64,000 nt of DNA from Fibrobacter sp. (GCA_024399015.1 JAKSIC010000002.1:1-64000), one strand, 5' to 3'. Numbered from the stretch's first letter, positions 28,330-37,791 are shown. A program made the numbers and translations. Notes: generated by a model not told the origin, from the letters alone.

Positions 28330-30969
28330 ATGTCCAGAACCTACAAAGACCTCGCCATTGCCGAAGAAGAGAGCAAGCTTGAAGCAGCCCTCCAGGAATC
28401 CAGGAACTTACTGGTGGAAGCCCCTACAGGCTCCGGTAAATCCTTGTTCATTCCTTGGTTCCTGAGCAAGCATTGCGAAGGTCGCGTTGTAGTTCTGCAA
28501 CCGAGACGCATTGCCGCCTTGGCCCTGGCACAGTATTCAGCAAAGTTGCATAACGAGCCCTGCGGCAAGACTATCGGTTACCAGTTTAGGCAGGACACTT
28601 GCAAAAGTGCATCCACCAAAATTTTGTTCCAGACCTACGGTAATTTTTTGCAGGAACTGCTCCACGGGAAAATGGATGCAGACTGGGTGGTGTTCGATGA
28701 ATACCATGAACGCAAAGCCGACATGGACTTGCTGTTCAGCTACTTATTGAGGTTCCAGGCCACAGGTTCCAGGGACCAGGTATCAAGCGACAAGACCGAA
28801 GGCAAATCAAAAAATACTCCGCAGGCAAAGAATGCGCCGCGGGTGGCGGTGATGTCTGCAAAGCTTAACCGCGAGGAAATGGAAACAGCTCTTGGTGTAA
28901 AGTGTCTGGAACTAGGCCATCCCCTTTATCCGGTTCAAATCATCAACCAGAATCCCATGGCAGGAAACACACAGGAAGCGGAAGTCATTCGCGCCTTGCG
29001 TACGCTGTACATGAACGGAATCTGGAAGACCACTTTAGTGTTCCTTCCGGGCAAGGGCGAAATCGCCAAGTGCCACAGTGCCGCAGAAGAAGCCTTGGGA
29101 AAGGTCGCTGAATACCTGGATTTGTTTGGCGGCCAGGACCGCGAAACCCAGGACAGAATTTTCGAAGAGACGGATCGTCCCCGAGTTATTTTCACGACGA
29201 ACATCGCGGAAACATCCATCACCGTTCCTAACGTTAGCGGTGTCGTAGATAGCGGCGTGGAACGCATTAGCGAGTACGACGACAGCGAAAAGGTCAACGT
29301 TCTTCGAACTGCAGCAATCTCTATGCAGAACGCCATCCAGCGCTCCGGACGTTCAGGCCGTACGCAGAATGGTTGCGCCATTCGCCTGTGGAGCGAAGAC
29401 GCAGAAAAGCGCATGCCCAAGGGAATCGTTCCCGAGGTCACACAAATCGAGCCCTCGGAATTTCTGTTACAGAAGGCAGCATTGGAAAAGAGGCTCCAGG
29501 CACCAGGGGCCAGGTCCGAGGCCGCAGAAAGCAACGCCGACAATAGCAATTTAATTCTGCCCACACCATTGCCCGCCAACCGCGAACAAACCGCCACAAA
29601 GTTGTTGCAAGATTTCGGCATGATTGTGGATGGCAAAATTACGGAACTAGGCCTCAAGGCAATTCGGTCTCCCATCGGCGATGTTTCCTTGGCATTGATT
29701 CTCGCTTCCGCAAAAAGCGCTGAGGACTTGTCAGACTTGATGCTTGCCGCCATGGCATGGATCCACTCCGGAACAGAAACGGTGCAGAAGTCCAAGGTTC
29801 CTTTGAACCTTATGACTTTAGCCCACGACACTCTTTCCAAGAGTATGAATGTGCCGCGAGAAGTTTCCTTGACACTCCGCCAGTTGATGGATTACAGAAA
29901 GGAGATTTTTGGAAGCGCCGCAAGTTCCACCACAAGCGCCGTGCAGGTTTCATCAGCAAGTTCCGCGCAGGACCTAAGCATCGTAAAGACTTTGCTTAAG
30001 GCATTCCCGGACCGTTTGGCAACGCCCACTGGGGACGTGTACAAATTGCCGAACCAGAACATCATTCGCTTGCAGGTAGCCGAAGCACCTCATGCGCTTC
30101 TCGCCATGTCCATGCTGCGCACCGGAGGCGGGAGCAAGTCTGAACTCCGCGTGAACCTTTATGTTCCCGTGGCCAAGGAACTTCTCGTCACCGCAGAAGC
30201 GAAAATCAGTTATGAACTGCTGTGGCGCAGCGGCCAGGAGCGTTTCATCGGAGTGGAAATTCAGAACGACGCAGATGGCCGCGAGCTCAGCCGCAAGGAA
30301 ATCCTCCCTCAGGAAGCCTCCCCCAAGGTTCTCGCTTCCCTCAAGGAGCTTACCGTAGACGCCTGGCGCGAAAAGCTGGAAAAGGAAAACTGGACCGGAC
30401 GCTACCTGACGGAAAATCTGCAAACGCTTCTCGTCAAGATGCGTCTCGCCGCGCAGTTCTATCCGGAATACGGCCTGCCGGAATTCAACGACGAAGACAT
30501 GGAGCTGATTTTTGACGAATTCGCCAACGGAATCTTTTTGCTCCGCGACTTGAACGAAGACCGTTACCGCGCAATCATCGAAGACTACTTCGGAAAGGGA
30601 ATGTTGCAATGGCTGAACAAGACCTTCCCCGACCACTTTATGCTTCCCAACGGCAAGCGCGCCCGCTACAGCTACCAGCAAGTAGAGCCCGCAGAACCAA
30701 GCACCACAGGAAGCGGCCTCATCACCCAAAGTGCCGAAGGTGTCCTCATTGAAATTTCCGCCCGCATCGAAGACTTCATGCAGTGCCGCGGCGAACATAA
30801 AATTGCAGATGGAAAACTGAAAGTCCGTTACGACATTCTTGCGCCCAACTTCAGAACCATCCAGAAGACATGGGACCTGACAGGATTCTGGCAGAACACC
30901 TATCCCGAAATAAGAAAGGAACTGAGGGGAAGATACCCCAAGCACCCATGGCCCGAGACTGTTATTTAG
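28330..30969 (+). CDS. hrpB: ATP-dependent helicase HrpB, with two heptad-repeat insertions
   Basis: 879 residues from ATG 28330 (TTG 28321 and GTG 28324 are in-frame alternatives; no clear Shine-Dalgarno). DEAH/DExH helicase: Walker A APTGSGKS, DExH box DEYHE, SAT-like MSAKL, motif VI QRSGRSGRTQNG, and the HrpB C-terminal domain. Two stretches interrupt the usual order: QATGSRDQVSSDKTEGKSKNTPQ between motifs II and III, and QAPGARSEAAESNADNSN after the motor. At DNA level each begins with exactly five 7-bp repeats (28749-28783, 29490-29524). Bacterial HrpB function is poorly known. Confidence 0.92.
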   Translation: MSRTYKDLAIAEEESKLEAALQESRNLLVEAPTGSGKSLFIPWFLSKHCEGRVVVLQPRRIAALALAQYSAKLHNEPCGKTIGYQFRQDTCKSASTKILFQTYGNFLQELLHGKMDADWVVFDEYHERKADMDLLFSYLLRFQATGSRDQVSSDKTEGKSKNTPQAKNAPRVAVMSAKLNREEMETALGVKCLELGHPLYPVQIINQNPMAGNTQEAEVIRALRTLYMNGIWKTTLVFLPGKGEIAKCHSAAEEALGKVAEYLDLFGGQDRETQDRIFEETDRPRVIFTTNIAETSITVPNVSGVVDSGVERISEYDDSEKVNVLRTAAISMQNAIQRSGRSGRTQNGCAIRLWSEDAEKRMPKGIVPEVTQIEPSEFLLQKAALEKRLQAPGARSEAAESNADNSNLILPTPLPANREQTATKLLQDFGMIVDGKITELGLKAIRSPIGDVSLALILASAKSAEDLSDLMLAAMAWIHSGTETVQKSKVPLNLMTLAHDTLSKSMNVPREVSLTLRQLMDYRKEIFGSAASSTTSAVQVSSASSAQDLSIVKTLLKAFPDRLATPTGDVYKLPNQNIIRLQVAEAPHALLAMSMLRTGGGSKSELRVNLYVPVAKELLVTAEAKISYELLWRSGQERFIGVEIQNDADGRELSRKEILPQEASPKVLASLKELTVDAWREKLEKENWTGRYLTENLQTLLVKMRLAAQFYPEYGLPEFNDEDMELIFDEFANGIFLLRDLNEDRYRAIIEDYFGKGMLQWLNKTFPDHFMLPNGKRARYSYQQVEPAEPSTTGSGLITQSAEGVLIEISARIEDFMQCRGEHKIADGKLKVRYDILAPNFRTIQKTWDLTGFWQNTYPEIRKELRGRYPKHPWPETVI
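28749..28783 (+). repeat. Heptad repeat tract inside hrpB, first copy
   Basis: gaggttc, caggcca, caggttc, cagggac, caggtat: five 7-bp units, read in the coding strand as part of a non-conserved loop between helicase motifs II and III. Confidence 0.75.
29490..29524 (+). repeat. Heptad repeat tract inside hrpB, second copy
   Basis: gaggctc, caggcac, caggggc, caggtcc, gaggccg: five 7-bp units within a low-complexity Ala/Ser/Asn linker of the protein. Confidence 0.75.
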
Positions 30970-30989
30970 CAGAATTTATGGCGGGACAT

Positions 30990-32384
30990 TTACGGATCAA
31001 CTTTGTACACAACCAAAGTCTTGCTGTACTCGTATCCCACAATCAACAATGCCGTTTTTTTCACCGGACTTATTTTAGACGGAATAAATAAAATTCCCTC
31101 GGGACCACGGTGTTTCGGATCCATGATATACTGAATCAACTTCGGTGACTTATATTTCGTTGCATCGAAAACAGCAATGGCGCCAGCACGTTCCAAGCCA
31201 ACAAAAACAAGGCGTTTGCCGTTGACAACACCATAGGTTACATTTTCCGGCTCACAGCCCTTATCATCACTACGTGTATCAATTTTCTTTTTGCCCTTCT
31301 TGGAATTCCAGTTAAAATATTCCGGAGTAAATTTCGCAGCAGCCTGTTCCAAGGCGTCTCCAGAGTCCCAAATTAGTTCACCTGACATTCCGTCAAAAAT
31401 ACTTATAGAGCGGGTCCCATAGGTGACCTTGCAACCCTTGGCTCCTTCGCAAGGATTTTTCTTTGCATAAGATTTCCATGCCGCAGGATCTTCCAGGCTT
31501 TCGCCCTCGTTGGCTGTAATCACAAAATTATTCTGTCCAACAGAGAACGCCTTGATACCATCAGGTTGACGTAAGCCGCGCATGTTCTCGTTCTTGATAT
31601 TGATGCGGCCATCCTTCACAGCGTCTAAGCCAAATCCTGGCTTGGAGTGATCCACATATCCCAAATCAAACACCGTATCGATCTTTGCAGCCTCAACATC
31701 AACGCGGGCCAAGGCATTGTTTTCTTGCAGGCTTACCCAAGCGTACTTAGAATCTTCCGAAACGGAAATGTACTCAGGTTCCACCGAAGCATCGTCAAAT
31801 TCAAGAATTGAAATTTTCGGGGCGAAGTTAGTCCCAGACTTTGCAAAATCAGAGCCAAATTCCAGAATCGCAACACTGCCCTTGGGATCAATTTTTCCAT
31901 CTTCGCTAGGTTCTCCTTCACAGGCCACCAGCAAGCGTTTTCCATCGGGAGTAAAGGTAACCATATCAGGATGATGTCCCACCTTGAATGTGGCAACCTT
32001 GCTCAAAGCAGAACCTTCGAACTTCAGAACTTCAACAAAGCCTTCAGCATGGGAGGGCTTTGCCAAAAGGCTAACTGCAACCAGGTTATCATAAACTGTT
32101 ACGCTAGTCGCTTCACCTTCCAAGGTAAATTCGGATTCCTTTTCCACTTTACCCTGGCCATCAATTTTGACGATTTCAAGAACATCTCCCTCGCCCACCA
32201 CAAACAAGCGCTGGGCTTCGGGCATGTAAGCCGCAATTTCTGCAGTCTTCAAATTTACAGAAGACACCGGAACAAAAAATGGATCAATATGCACATTCTG
32301 AGACTTCGCCACACCTTGCGCAAAGGCGCCTATCGTGCCAAAGGCAAAAGCAAGCCCTACAAAAATCCCCTTGCCCAAATCCAT
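30990..32384 (-). CDS. Exported choice-of-anchor I / beta-propeller protein
   Basis: 464 residues. Signal peptide MDLGKGIFVGLAFAFGTIGAFAQG. Repeated propeller strands include VGHHPDMVTFTPDGKRLLVACEGEPSEDG, EPEYISVSEDSKYAWVSLQENNALARVDV, PDGIKAF...FVITANEGE, and DPKHRGPEGILFI. These match the choice-of-anchor I family seen in secreted alkaline-phosphatase-like proteins. Predicted surface or periplasmic; ligand unknown. Last gene of an eight-gene operon, overlapping the 154-aa gene by one base. Confidence 0.8.
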   Translation of the reverse strand: MDLGKGIFVGLAFAFGTIGAFAQGVAKSQNVHIDPFFVPVSSVNLKTAEIAAYMPEAQRLFVVGEGDVLEIVKIDGQGKVEKESEFTLEGEATSVTVYDNLVAVSLLAKPSHAEGFVEVLKFEGSALSKVATFKVGHHPDMVTFTPDGKRLLVACEGEPSEDGKIDPKGSVAILEFGSDFAKSGTNFAPKISILEFDDASVEPEYISVSEDSKYAWVSLQENNALARVDVEAAKIDTVFDLGYVDHSKPGFGLDAVKDGRINIKNENMRGLRQPDGIKAFSVGQNNFVITANEGESLEDPAAWKSYAKKNPCEGAKGCKVTYGTRSISIFDGMSGELIWDSGDALEQAAAKFTPEYFNWNSKKGKKKIDTRSDDKGCEPENVTYGVVNGKRLVFVGLERAGAIAVFDATKYKSPKLIQYIMDPKHRGPEGILFIPSKISPVKKTALLIVGYEYSKTLVVYKVDP

Positions 32385-32848
32385 TACTTGCTATCGCCTG
32401 TTCCGAAAATCAAGTAGAAGATCAACATGCCTGCGCCAATACCACCAAGGAATGCGCCTGCAGCCATGGAAGAAGCCTGCAGCTTATCTTCCTGAGTCTG
32501 TTCCTTCTTCTTTTCATTAACACCGATGGAAACACTCAAGGCCTGAGCACAAAGAGCGTTGTCCTTCTTGATGGTTTCATAGCTCTGTTCCCAGTTTGCA
32601 GACTTAGCCTGTTCCACTTCAAGAGCCTTGCGGAGGGAGTCCTTATCGGCGGAGCAGCTTTCGGACTGAGCAGCCATAACGCTATCGCGAACAGCGATTT
32701 CTTCCTTCAGTTCATTTTCCACAGAAGGTGCGGCGTTTTCAACAGCAGTTTCAGCAGCACCTTCAGCGGGTGCGGCAGCCGGAGCCACTTCTGCAGCGAA
32801 AGCAAAAGCGGAAGCCAATACACAGGACAAAAGAATCTTCTTCAGCAT
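32384..32848 (-). CDS. Exported coiled-coil protein with C-terminal membrane segment
   Basis: 154 residues; Shine-Dalgarno AAGGAG. Signal peptide to about residue 18, then an Ala/Pro/Glu-rich linker (EVAPAAAPAEGAAETAVENAAPSVENE), a coiled coil with cysteines (SADKDSLRKALEVEQAKSANWEQSYETIKKDNALCAQAL), and a hydrophobic stretch SSMAAGAFLGGIGAGMLIFYLIFG near the C-terminus. Function unknown; probably spans or anchors in the membrane. Its stop overlaps the start of the propeller gene, suggesting the two products work together. Confidence 0.7.
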   Translation of the reverse strand: MLKKILLSCVLASAFAFAAEVAPAAAPAEGAAETAVENAAPSVENELKEEIAVRDSVMAAQSESCSADKDSLRKALEVEQAKSANWEQSYETIKKDNALCAQALSVSIGVNEKKKEQTQEDKLQASSMAAGAFLGGIGAGMLIFYLIFGTGDSK

Positions 32849-32857
32849 TTTTACTCC

Positions 32858-33817
32858 TTACATCTGAGCCTTGATGCGAGCCCAGCCTTCCTCCGGAATC
32901 TGGGCACCCATCACCTGCACCACTTCGTTGGAAACAACACTACCTAAGTTGCCGGCGCGTTCCATGTCCCAACCGTTCATATAACCATAAATGAATCCCG
33001 ATGCCCAAAGGTCGCCGGCGCCAGTGGTGTCGATTGCCTTGGCAGGGCCTGCCTGCACGCGAGTCACCTTGCCATCCTTAGCGATCAAGGCGCCACGCTT
33101 ACCAATCTTCACCACAGCCACCTTGGCCTTCTTGGCGAGAACATCCAGCGCAGCTTCTTCCTTAACGCCTGCGTAGGCGAAAGCTTCGTCTTCATTTGCA
33201 ATGATGATGTCAATCATCTTGTTTTCGAACAATTCATCAAAAGTCTTGCGGCAAGCATCCACCACGCCGAAAGAGCTAAAGTCCAAAGCAGTTTCTACAC
33301 CCAGAGAGCGAGCCAAGGTAAAGGACTTCTTGAAGCAATCCGCATTGAATGCACGATAGCCTTCAGCATAAAGCAAGGAAACATCGTCAAACAAAGCCGG
33401 TACAAAGTCTTCGGAAACCAGGAAGTCGGAAGCTCCAAGGAAAGTCCACATAGAGCGCTGAGCATCCGGTGTTACGGCGCTAAAGACGCAACCGGTAGCC
33501 ACATCGGAAATACCCATCTTGGATTCCACACCAGAATTCTTCAAATGGTTCTGGAACAAGTCACCCAGTTCATCCTTAGCCACCTTGCTAATGAAAGCGG
33601 CACGGCCACCAAGCTTTGCAACGCCCACCATGGTATTGCAGGTAGAGCCACCCGGCACGCGGATCGGCTTTTCAAGACTACCCAAGAACTTTTCCATCTG
33701 GGGCCAATCCACCATGTTCATGCCGCCCTTCTGAACGCCCTGTGCTGCGATCCATTCATCGCTCACGTTTGCCAAAACATCAACCAGGGCTGCGCCCATA
33801 CCGAGAACTTTCTTCAT
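32858..33817 (-). CDS. PfkB-family carbohydrate/nucleoside kinase
   Basis: 319 residues. N-terminal GMGAALVDVLANV, PGGSTCNTMVGVAKLGG (about 55-71), and C-terminal signature DTTGAGDLWASGF with catalytic Asp269 in GAGD. The form is close to adenosine-kinase-like PfkB members of Bacteroidota-type genomes. It phosphorylates a sugar or nucleoside using ATP; the substrate is not decided by sequence alone. Start and rhomboid stop overlap as TAATG, so translation is coupled. Confidence 0.85.
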   Translation of the reverse strand: MKKVLGMGAALVDVLANVSDEWIAAQGVQKGGMNMVDWPQMEKFLGSLEKPIRVPGGSTCNTMVGVAKLGGRAAFISKVAKDELGDLFQNHLKNSGVESKMGISDVATGCVFSAVTPDAQRSMWTFLGASDFLVSEDFVPALFDDVSLLYAEGYRAFNADCFKKSFTLARSLGVETALDFSSFGVVDACRKTFDELFENKMIDIIIANEDEAFAYAGVKEEAALDVLAKKAKVAVVKIGKRGALIAKDGKVTRVQAGPAKAIDTTGAGDLWASGFIYGYMNGWDMERAGNLGSVVSNEVVQVMGAQIPEEGWARIKAQM

Positions 33818-34731
33818 TACATTCCTCCGCGACGGCGACGAATTCTATCGCCCGCTTTCAACAAAAATTGACGTTCAGAATCAGACAAGGATTGGATACC
33901 GTCCCTGTTGACCTTCTTTAAAATTTCATCCATACGTTTTTCTTCGTCAACGTAGAATACCTCGCCTTCAAGAACTTCTGGTTCCTTGGCATCGTCGGCG
34001 TCTCCAGAATCCTGAGACTTTTCACGAGAACGACCACCATCGTTCATCTTGAATTTGGGACCACGAGCACGGTCAACGCCTTCACGGGCCTTGCTCAAGA
34101 AGCCATCCAGGCCGCCGTTGAAGAAGTACATATAAAGGAATCCGCCCACAACGCCGCCCAAGTGAGCAAGATGAGCAATGCCATCACCGGAAGGAGCCAT
34201 GAACACGTCAATGGCAACCATGACCCACATGGCGTACTTAATCTTCATGGGGAAAAACATGAACATCAAAATCACGCGTTCCGGGAAGAACTTGTAGTAG
34301 GCAACGAAAACGCCCATCAAGGCACCGGAAGCACCGATAATCGGATTGTTGCTCAAGCCGAGAATGCACATGACCAAGCTGAACACCGCAGCGAAAACAC
34401 CGCAGAACAAATACATGGCGGTAAAGTGCTTTGTGCCCATCCAGTCAGCCACTTCGCTACCGAACATCCAAAGCATCATCATGTTAAACAGGAAATGCCA
34501 GAAATCCACATGAACGAACATGTAGGTTCCATAACGCCAAATCTGCAGAGGATCCGTCGGGAAGAATGCGCCAAAGAAAGTGATATACTCACGAAGATTG
34601 GCGTAACCATAACCCGGCAAATTCAGGTGGAAGCCCAGGATTCCACCAACAAAGAAAGCAAGGCCAAAAACCACGGCATTGATAATCAGCAATACACGAA
34701 GGGGCTTCGGCAAAAATCTAAAAGGTCTCAT
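33817..34731 (-). CDS. Rhomboid-family intramembrane serine protease
   Basis: 304 residues. Six or more membrane helices; catalytic Ser135 in GASGALMG and His190 in AHLGGVVGG; the WRYGTYMFVHVDFWHFLFNMMMLW region carries the conserved loop-1 and HxxxN elements. The C-terminal 100 residues are a charged soluble tail (KFKMNDGGRSREKSQDSGDADD...RQFLLKAGDRIRRRRGGM). It should cleave membrane proteins within the bilayer. It overlaps coaD by 4 nt upstream and pfkB by 1 nt downstream. Confidence 0.92.
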   Translation of the reverse strand: MRPFRFLPKPLRVLLIINAVVFGLAFFVGGILGFHLNLPGYGYANLREYITFFGAFFPTDPLQIWRYGTYMFVHVDFWHFLFNMMMLWMFGSEVADWMGTKHFTAMYLFCGVFAAVFSLVMCILGLSNNPIIGASGALMGVFVAYYKFFPERVILMFMFFPMKIKYAMWVMVAIDVFMAPSGDGIAHLAHLGGVVGGFLYMYFFNGGLDGFLSKAREGVDRARGPKFKMNDGGRSREKSQDSGDADDAKEPEVLEGEVFYVDEEKRMDEILKKVNRDGIQSLSDSERQFLLKAGDRIRRRRGGM

Positions 34732-35252
34732 TTCTTGGGGCCTCCAAATCCATCAACAACCAGCGGCAAAATTTCTGCAGGGACATACTTGGAAAGTTTC
34801 TTGCGACCTGCCGCAGTCTTTGCAATACCGCACTTCAACAATTCACGAACCACTGTACTGCTCACAGCCAAATGTTCGGGAGCAGAAGCCAGGTACACCG
34901 ATTCGCAATCAGGATACAAAGTCTTGTTATTCCAACCTACAGAAAGTTCGTAATCCATGTCGGAACCATTGCGAACGCCGCGAAGCAAATAGCGGGCGCC
35001 AACCTTCTGCATAAATTCCACAGTCAAGCCAGAAAACTCAGCAACCTTGACGTTATGAATATTCTTGCAGGACTTACGGACAAAATCAATACGATTCTCT
35101 AAAGAGAACAGGCAATTCTTGGAAGCATTCACCGCCACCAAAATCCAAAGTTCATCAAACATCGCTGCAGCGCGTTTTGCGATATCCAAATGGCCCACAG
35201 TAAAGGGGTCAAAGGATCCGGCAAACACAGCAATCTTTTTCTTAGAATTCAT
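34728..35252 (-). CDS. coaD: Phosphopantetheine adenylyltransferase
   Basis: 174 residues. Nucleotidyltransferase motif TVGH at 18-21 in AVFAGSFDPFTVGHLDI; RYLLRGVRNGSDMDYE and the ISSTxxR-like VSSTVVRELL are all typical of CoaD. It makes dephospho-CoA from 4'-phosphopantetheine and ATP in coenzyme A synthesis. It lies 9 nt after rsmD; rsmD-coaD adjacency is common in bacteria, which supports both calls. Confidence 0.95.
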   Translation of the reverse strand: MNSKKKIAVFAGSFDPFTVGHLDIAKRAAAMFDELWILVAVNASKNCLFSLENRIDFVRKSCKNIHNVKVAEFSGLTVEFMQKVGARYLLRGVRNGSDMDYELSVGWNNKTLYPDCESVYLASAPEHLAVSSTVVRELLKCGIAKTAAGRKKLSKYVPAEILPLVVDGFGGPKK

Positions 35253-35261
35253 ACCTGTAAA

Positions 35262-35816
35262 CTACAAAACCTTACGATAGATAAGCAAGGAGGATTCGCC
35301 GTACTTTCTGATTTTCAACAGATCTTCAGCCTCGGCTTCCTTGGCCCATGCCGGCAGATTCTTGGTAGGAGCCTCAAACACAGCAACACCACCAGGGTTC
35401 AGCCAATCCCAGAAATTACGTAAGTCCGGGTAAGCCATATCCTTGAAAGGCGGATCTGCATAAATCAGGTCGAAACCTTCATCCTTGCAAAGAGCTTCCT
35501 TGGACAAAGTCAAAACGCTGGTTTCTAACAAATTAAGTTTTGATTCCAGGGACAACGCCTTGTAGGCCTGCAGCACAAGCTTTGCCTGAACCTTGGCCAT
35601 TTCAACAGCGGTAACAGAAGCAGCACCGCGGCTCAAAGCCTCGATGCCCATGATTCCCGTGCCGGCAAAAAGATCCAGCACACGGAAATTTTCCACACCC
35701 TGAAGAATATTGAATAGAGCTTCCCTGGTACGAGACGCTGTAGGCCTCGTCTTTGAAGTATCAGGAGAAGGAACATTCCTTCCCCTCATGCTGCCGCCGG
35801 TAATACGAATGGACAT
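35262..35816 (-). CDS. rsmD: 16S rRNA (guanine966-N2)-methyltransferase
   Basis: 184 residues from ATG 35816 (a TTG three codons earlier is possible). RITGGSMRGRNV start, RPTASRTREALFNIL, SAM motif DLFAGTG at 48-54, and catalytic DPPF near residue 128 are diagnostic for RsmD. It methylates G966 of 16S rRNA on the assembled 30S subunit. It is embedded between the PilN-like gene (12 nt gap) and coaD. Confidence 0.94.
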   Translation of the reverse strand: MSIRITGGSMRGRNVPSPDTSKTRPTASRTREALFNILQGVENFRVLDLFAGTGIMGIEALSRGAASVTAVEMAKVQAKLVLQAYKALSLESKLNLLETSVLTLSKEALCKDEGFDLIYADPPFKDMAYPDLRNFWDWLNPGGVAVFEAPTKNLPAWAKEAEAEDLLKIRKYGESSLLIYRKVL

Positions 35817-35828
35817 GGAGCCCAACGA

Positions 35829-36842
35829 TTACGGAACGACGTACATTTCGAAACGGATGGAAGAAACCAGGTCTCTCTTGGCCTGCTTCATTTCAATGCT
35901 AGACACACCTACGCGAAGCGGAGATGCTGCGTAAGCTGCAATGAAGTTCTGCAAATCGCTGAAGTCAGACGGAGAAGTGGAATTGAAGGTATAGCGCTTG
36001 TAGACGCCGAAGTCTTCAATCTGCGGCTTATCCAAGCCTCCCAGTTGAACCTTGTTTGCACCAGCCAAAGTCTTCAAGGCCTTGATTTCTGCATTCACAT
36101 CGGCAGAGGTCACAAAGCTTGCCACGGACTTCAGGTTCACGTTGTTCACGTTGTACTGACCGAATGCGGTAATGTCTGTTGCAGGAGCGTTTTCCGGCAG
36201 AGGCGGAGTCTTGAAGTTGGAGCTTACAGACTTGACGCGGTCAAGGAAGCTACGCTGGGAGTTCGGGTTCAAGGAAACACCGCGAACATAGAAGTAGTTG
36301 GGAGCCTGATAAATACAGTCAGAGAAGCCAACGTCGTCCGGAGTTGCAGTATTCAAGAAAGCAATGAACTGACCCAAGGAAGCCTTCTGGTAAGACATTT
36401 TTTCCAGCGGCAAGTAGGAGTTGTAGTCCGTGCGGTTGTTGTTGTACAGAGCCTGCGGATTGATTTCACCAACCACCTGCTTGATGGTCATGGTTTCACG
36501 CTGACGCTGGATAACAGCGGCGTTACTTGCTTCGGCTTCCAACGCACCACCGGCGGAAGTCTTCTGGCTTGCGCTCATAGCCAATGCGGTACGGCTGGGG
36601 TCTTCTGCGCCAATCAAGGACAGGTACGGTTCAGGCAGAACACCCTGCAAAGCAACAGGAACACCAAATACGCTGAGGAAGCAGCTGAAGCCAACTACGG
36701 CAAACAGAGCGGCGACAGCAACAGTCAGAGCCTTCTTACGGCCCTTCTTCTTGATATCGTCAAGACTGGTAACGTTAACCGGGGAAACGGTTTCAACGAC
36801 GGTCAGTCGTTCGGCGGCTTCCATCAAATTCAAATGAATCAT
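35829..36842 (-). CDS. PilN/GspL-like membrane protein
   Basis: 337 residues. A cytoplasmic N-terminus (HLNLMEAAERL, similar to the NLL element by which PilN binds PilM) is followed by a single membrane helix (KALTVAVAALFAVVGFSCFLSVFGV, about 37-61) and a periplasmic region. It starts inside the end of the PilM-like gene (4-nt overlap), which supports the pairing. It probably forms the inner-membrane alignment complex of a type IV pilus or type II secretion-like machine. Direct sequence similarity is weak; the call rests mostly on topology and context. Confidence 0.6.
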   Translation of the reverse strand: MIHLNLMEAAERLTVVETVSPVNVTSLDDIKKKGRKKALTVAVAALFAVVGFSCFLSVFGVPVALQGVLPEPYLSLIGAEDPSRTALAMSASQKTSAGGALEAEASNAAVIQRQRETMTIKQVVGEINPQALYNNNRTDYNSYLPLEKMSYQKASLGQFIAFLNTATPDDVGFSDCIYQAPNYFYVRGVSLNPNSQRSFLDRVKSVSSNFKTPPLPENAPATDITAFGQYNVNNVNLKSVASFVTSADVNAEIKALKTLAGANKVQLGGLDKPQIEDFGVYKRYTFNSTSPSDFSDLQNFIAAYAASPLRVGVSSIEMKQAKRDLVSSIRFEMYVVP

Positions 36843-37753
36843 ACACCCTCCATCACGTTAAGGGCTGCGCCGATAGCTGCAGTGCAGTTCAATACGGCGA
36901 CAGAATCTTCAGCCTCCACAGGCAGACGCAGGTTGGAGAAGGAGTCCATCAGGGCAAGCTGGCATTCGGGGAGCTTGTTGCGGAGGTTCTCAACGAACAT
37001 CAAGTCAGAGGCCATTTCACCGCAAAGGTGAATGTGGTTAGTTACGATAGCGGCATTTTCAGAACGAGCGACTTCGATCTGTTCTGCAATACCATCTGCC
37101 AAAATCTGGTAAGCTTCTTCGCGAGTCTTGTTCACCAAGGAGAGAGTAGATACGCAACGCAGAGCCTGCAGGTTATCCTTGGTCAGCCAAATCATGGTCA
37201 CGCCGGCAAAGTCAGCCTTGACGACGCATTCCAGTTCGTTCATGTTTTCAGCGAAGTCCATCAGGTTCATCATGGAGAGGACGTCCACATCCATGGCCTT
37301 CGGAGCCAAAGCCTTATTACGGAAGCCCTTACGGAGGTTATCGATCCATTCCTGACGGACGGCAATCAGCATTACCGTGTAACCCAGGTTGTCGTCGCCA
37401 CCCATAATCTGGTAGTCCACCACATAGGCGCCAACATCGGCATTGGTAATCAGGGAGACGTACCACTGCAGGTAGTCATCCAAAGTCTTGGCAGCTTCGG
37501 GAGGTACAAAAACCTGGCGAATGATGGAACGGAAAGCCGGAATACAGACGGAAACGGCTTCGACCTTTTCGATCTGGCTGTATTCCATCCAGCCCTGAAG
37601 CACAGTTTCGAACGCATAGACGTCTGCCAGGGGGCTTGTTTCGGTTTCGAGAACGGCGGTCTTGAGAACGCGACGTTCAACGGAATCCACAAGAGCCACC
37701 TTCAGGGAGGCGTCTCCGACTTCAATACCTAGGTATAACTTCGTATCACTCAT
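36839..37753 (-). CDS. PilM-like actin-fold protein
   Basis: 304 residues. Actin-like phosphate-1 segment YLGIEVGDASLKVALVD at the start, then VEAVSVCIPAFRSIIRQVFVPPEAAKTLDDYLQWYV, corresponding to the PilM/GspL cytoplasmic pattern. Later AFETVLQGW and IHLCGEMASDLMFVENLRNKLP match the adenosine region. First gene of an eight-gene operon. Cytoplasmic anchor for the PilN-like protein encoded next. Confidence 0.75.
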   Translation of the reverse strand: MSDTKLYLGIEVGDASLKVALVDSVERRVLKTAVLETETSPLADVYAFETVLQGWMEYSQIEKVEAVSVCIPAFRSIIRQVFVPPEAAKTLDDYLQWYVSLITNADVGAYVVDYQIMGGDDNLGYTVMLIAVRQEWIDNLRKGFRNKALAPKAMDVDVLSMMNLMDFAENMNELECVVKADFAGVTMIWLTKDNLQALRCVSTLSLVNKTREEAYQILADGIAEQIEVARSENAAIVTNHIHLCGEMASDLMFVENLRNKLPECQLALMDSFSNLRLPVEAEDSVAVLNCTAAIGAALNVMEGV

Positions 37754-37791
37754 AATATCAACGACTTAGAAGAGTTTTTATCATCAAAAAT

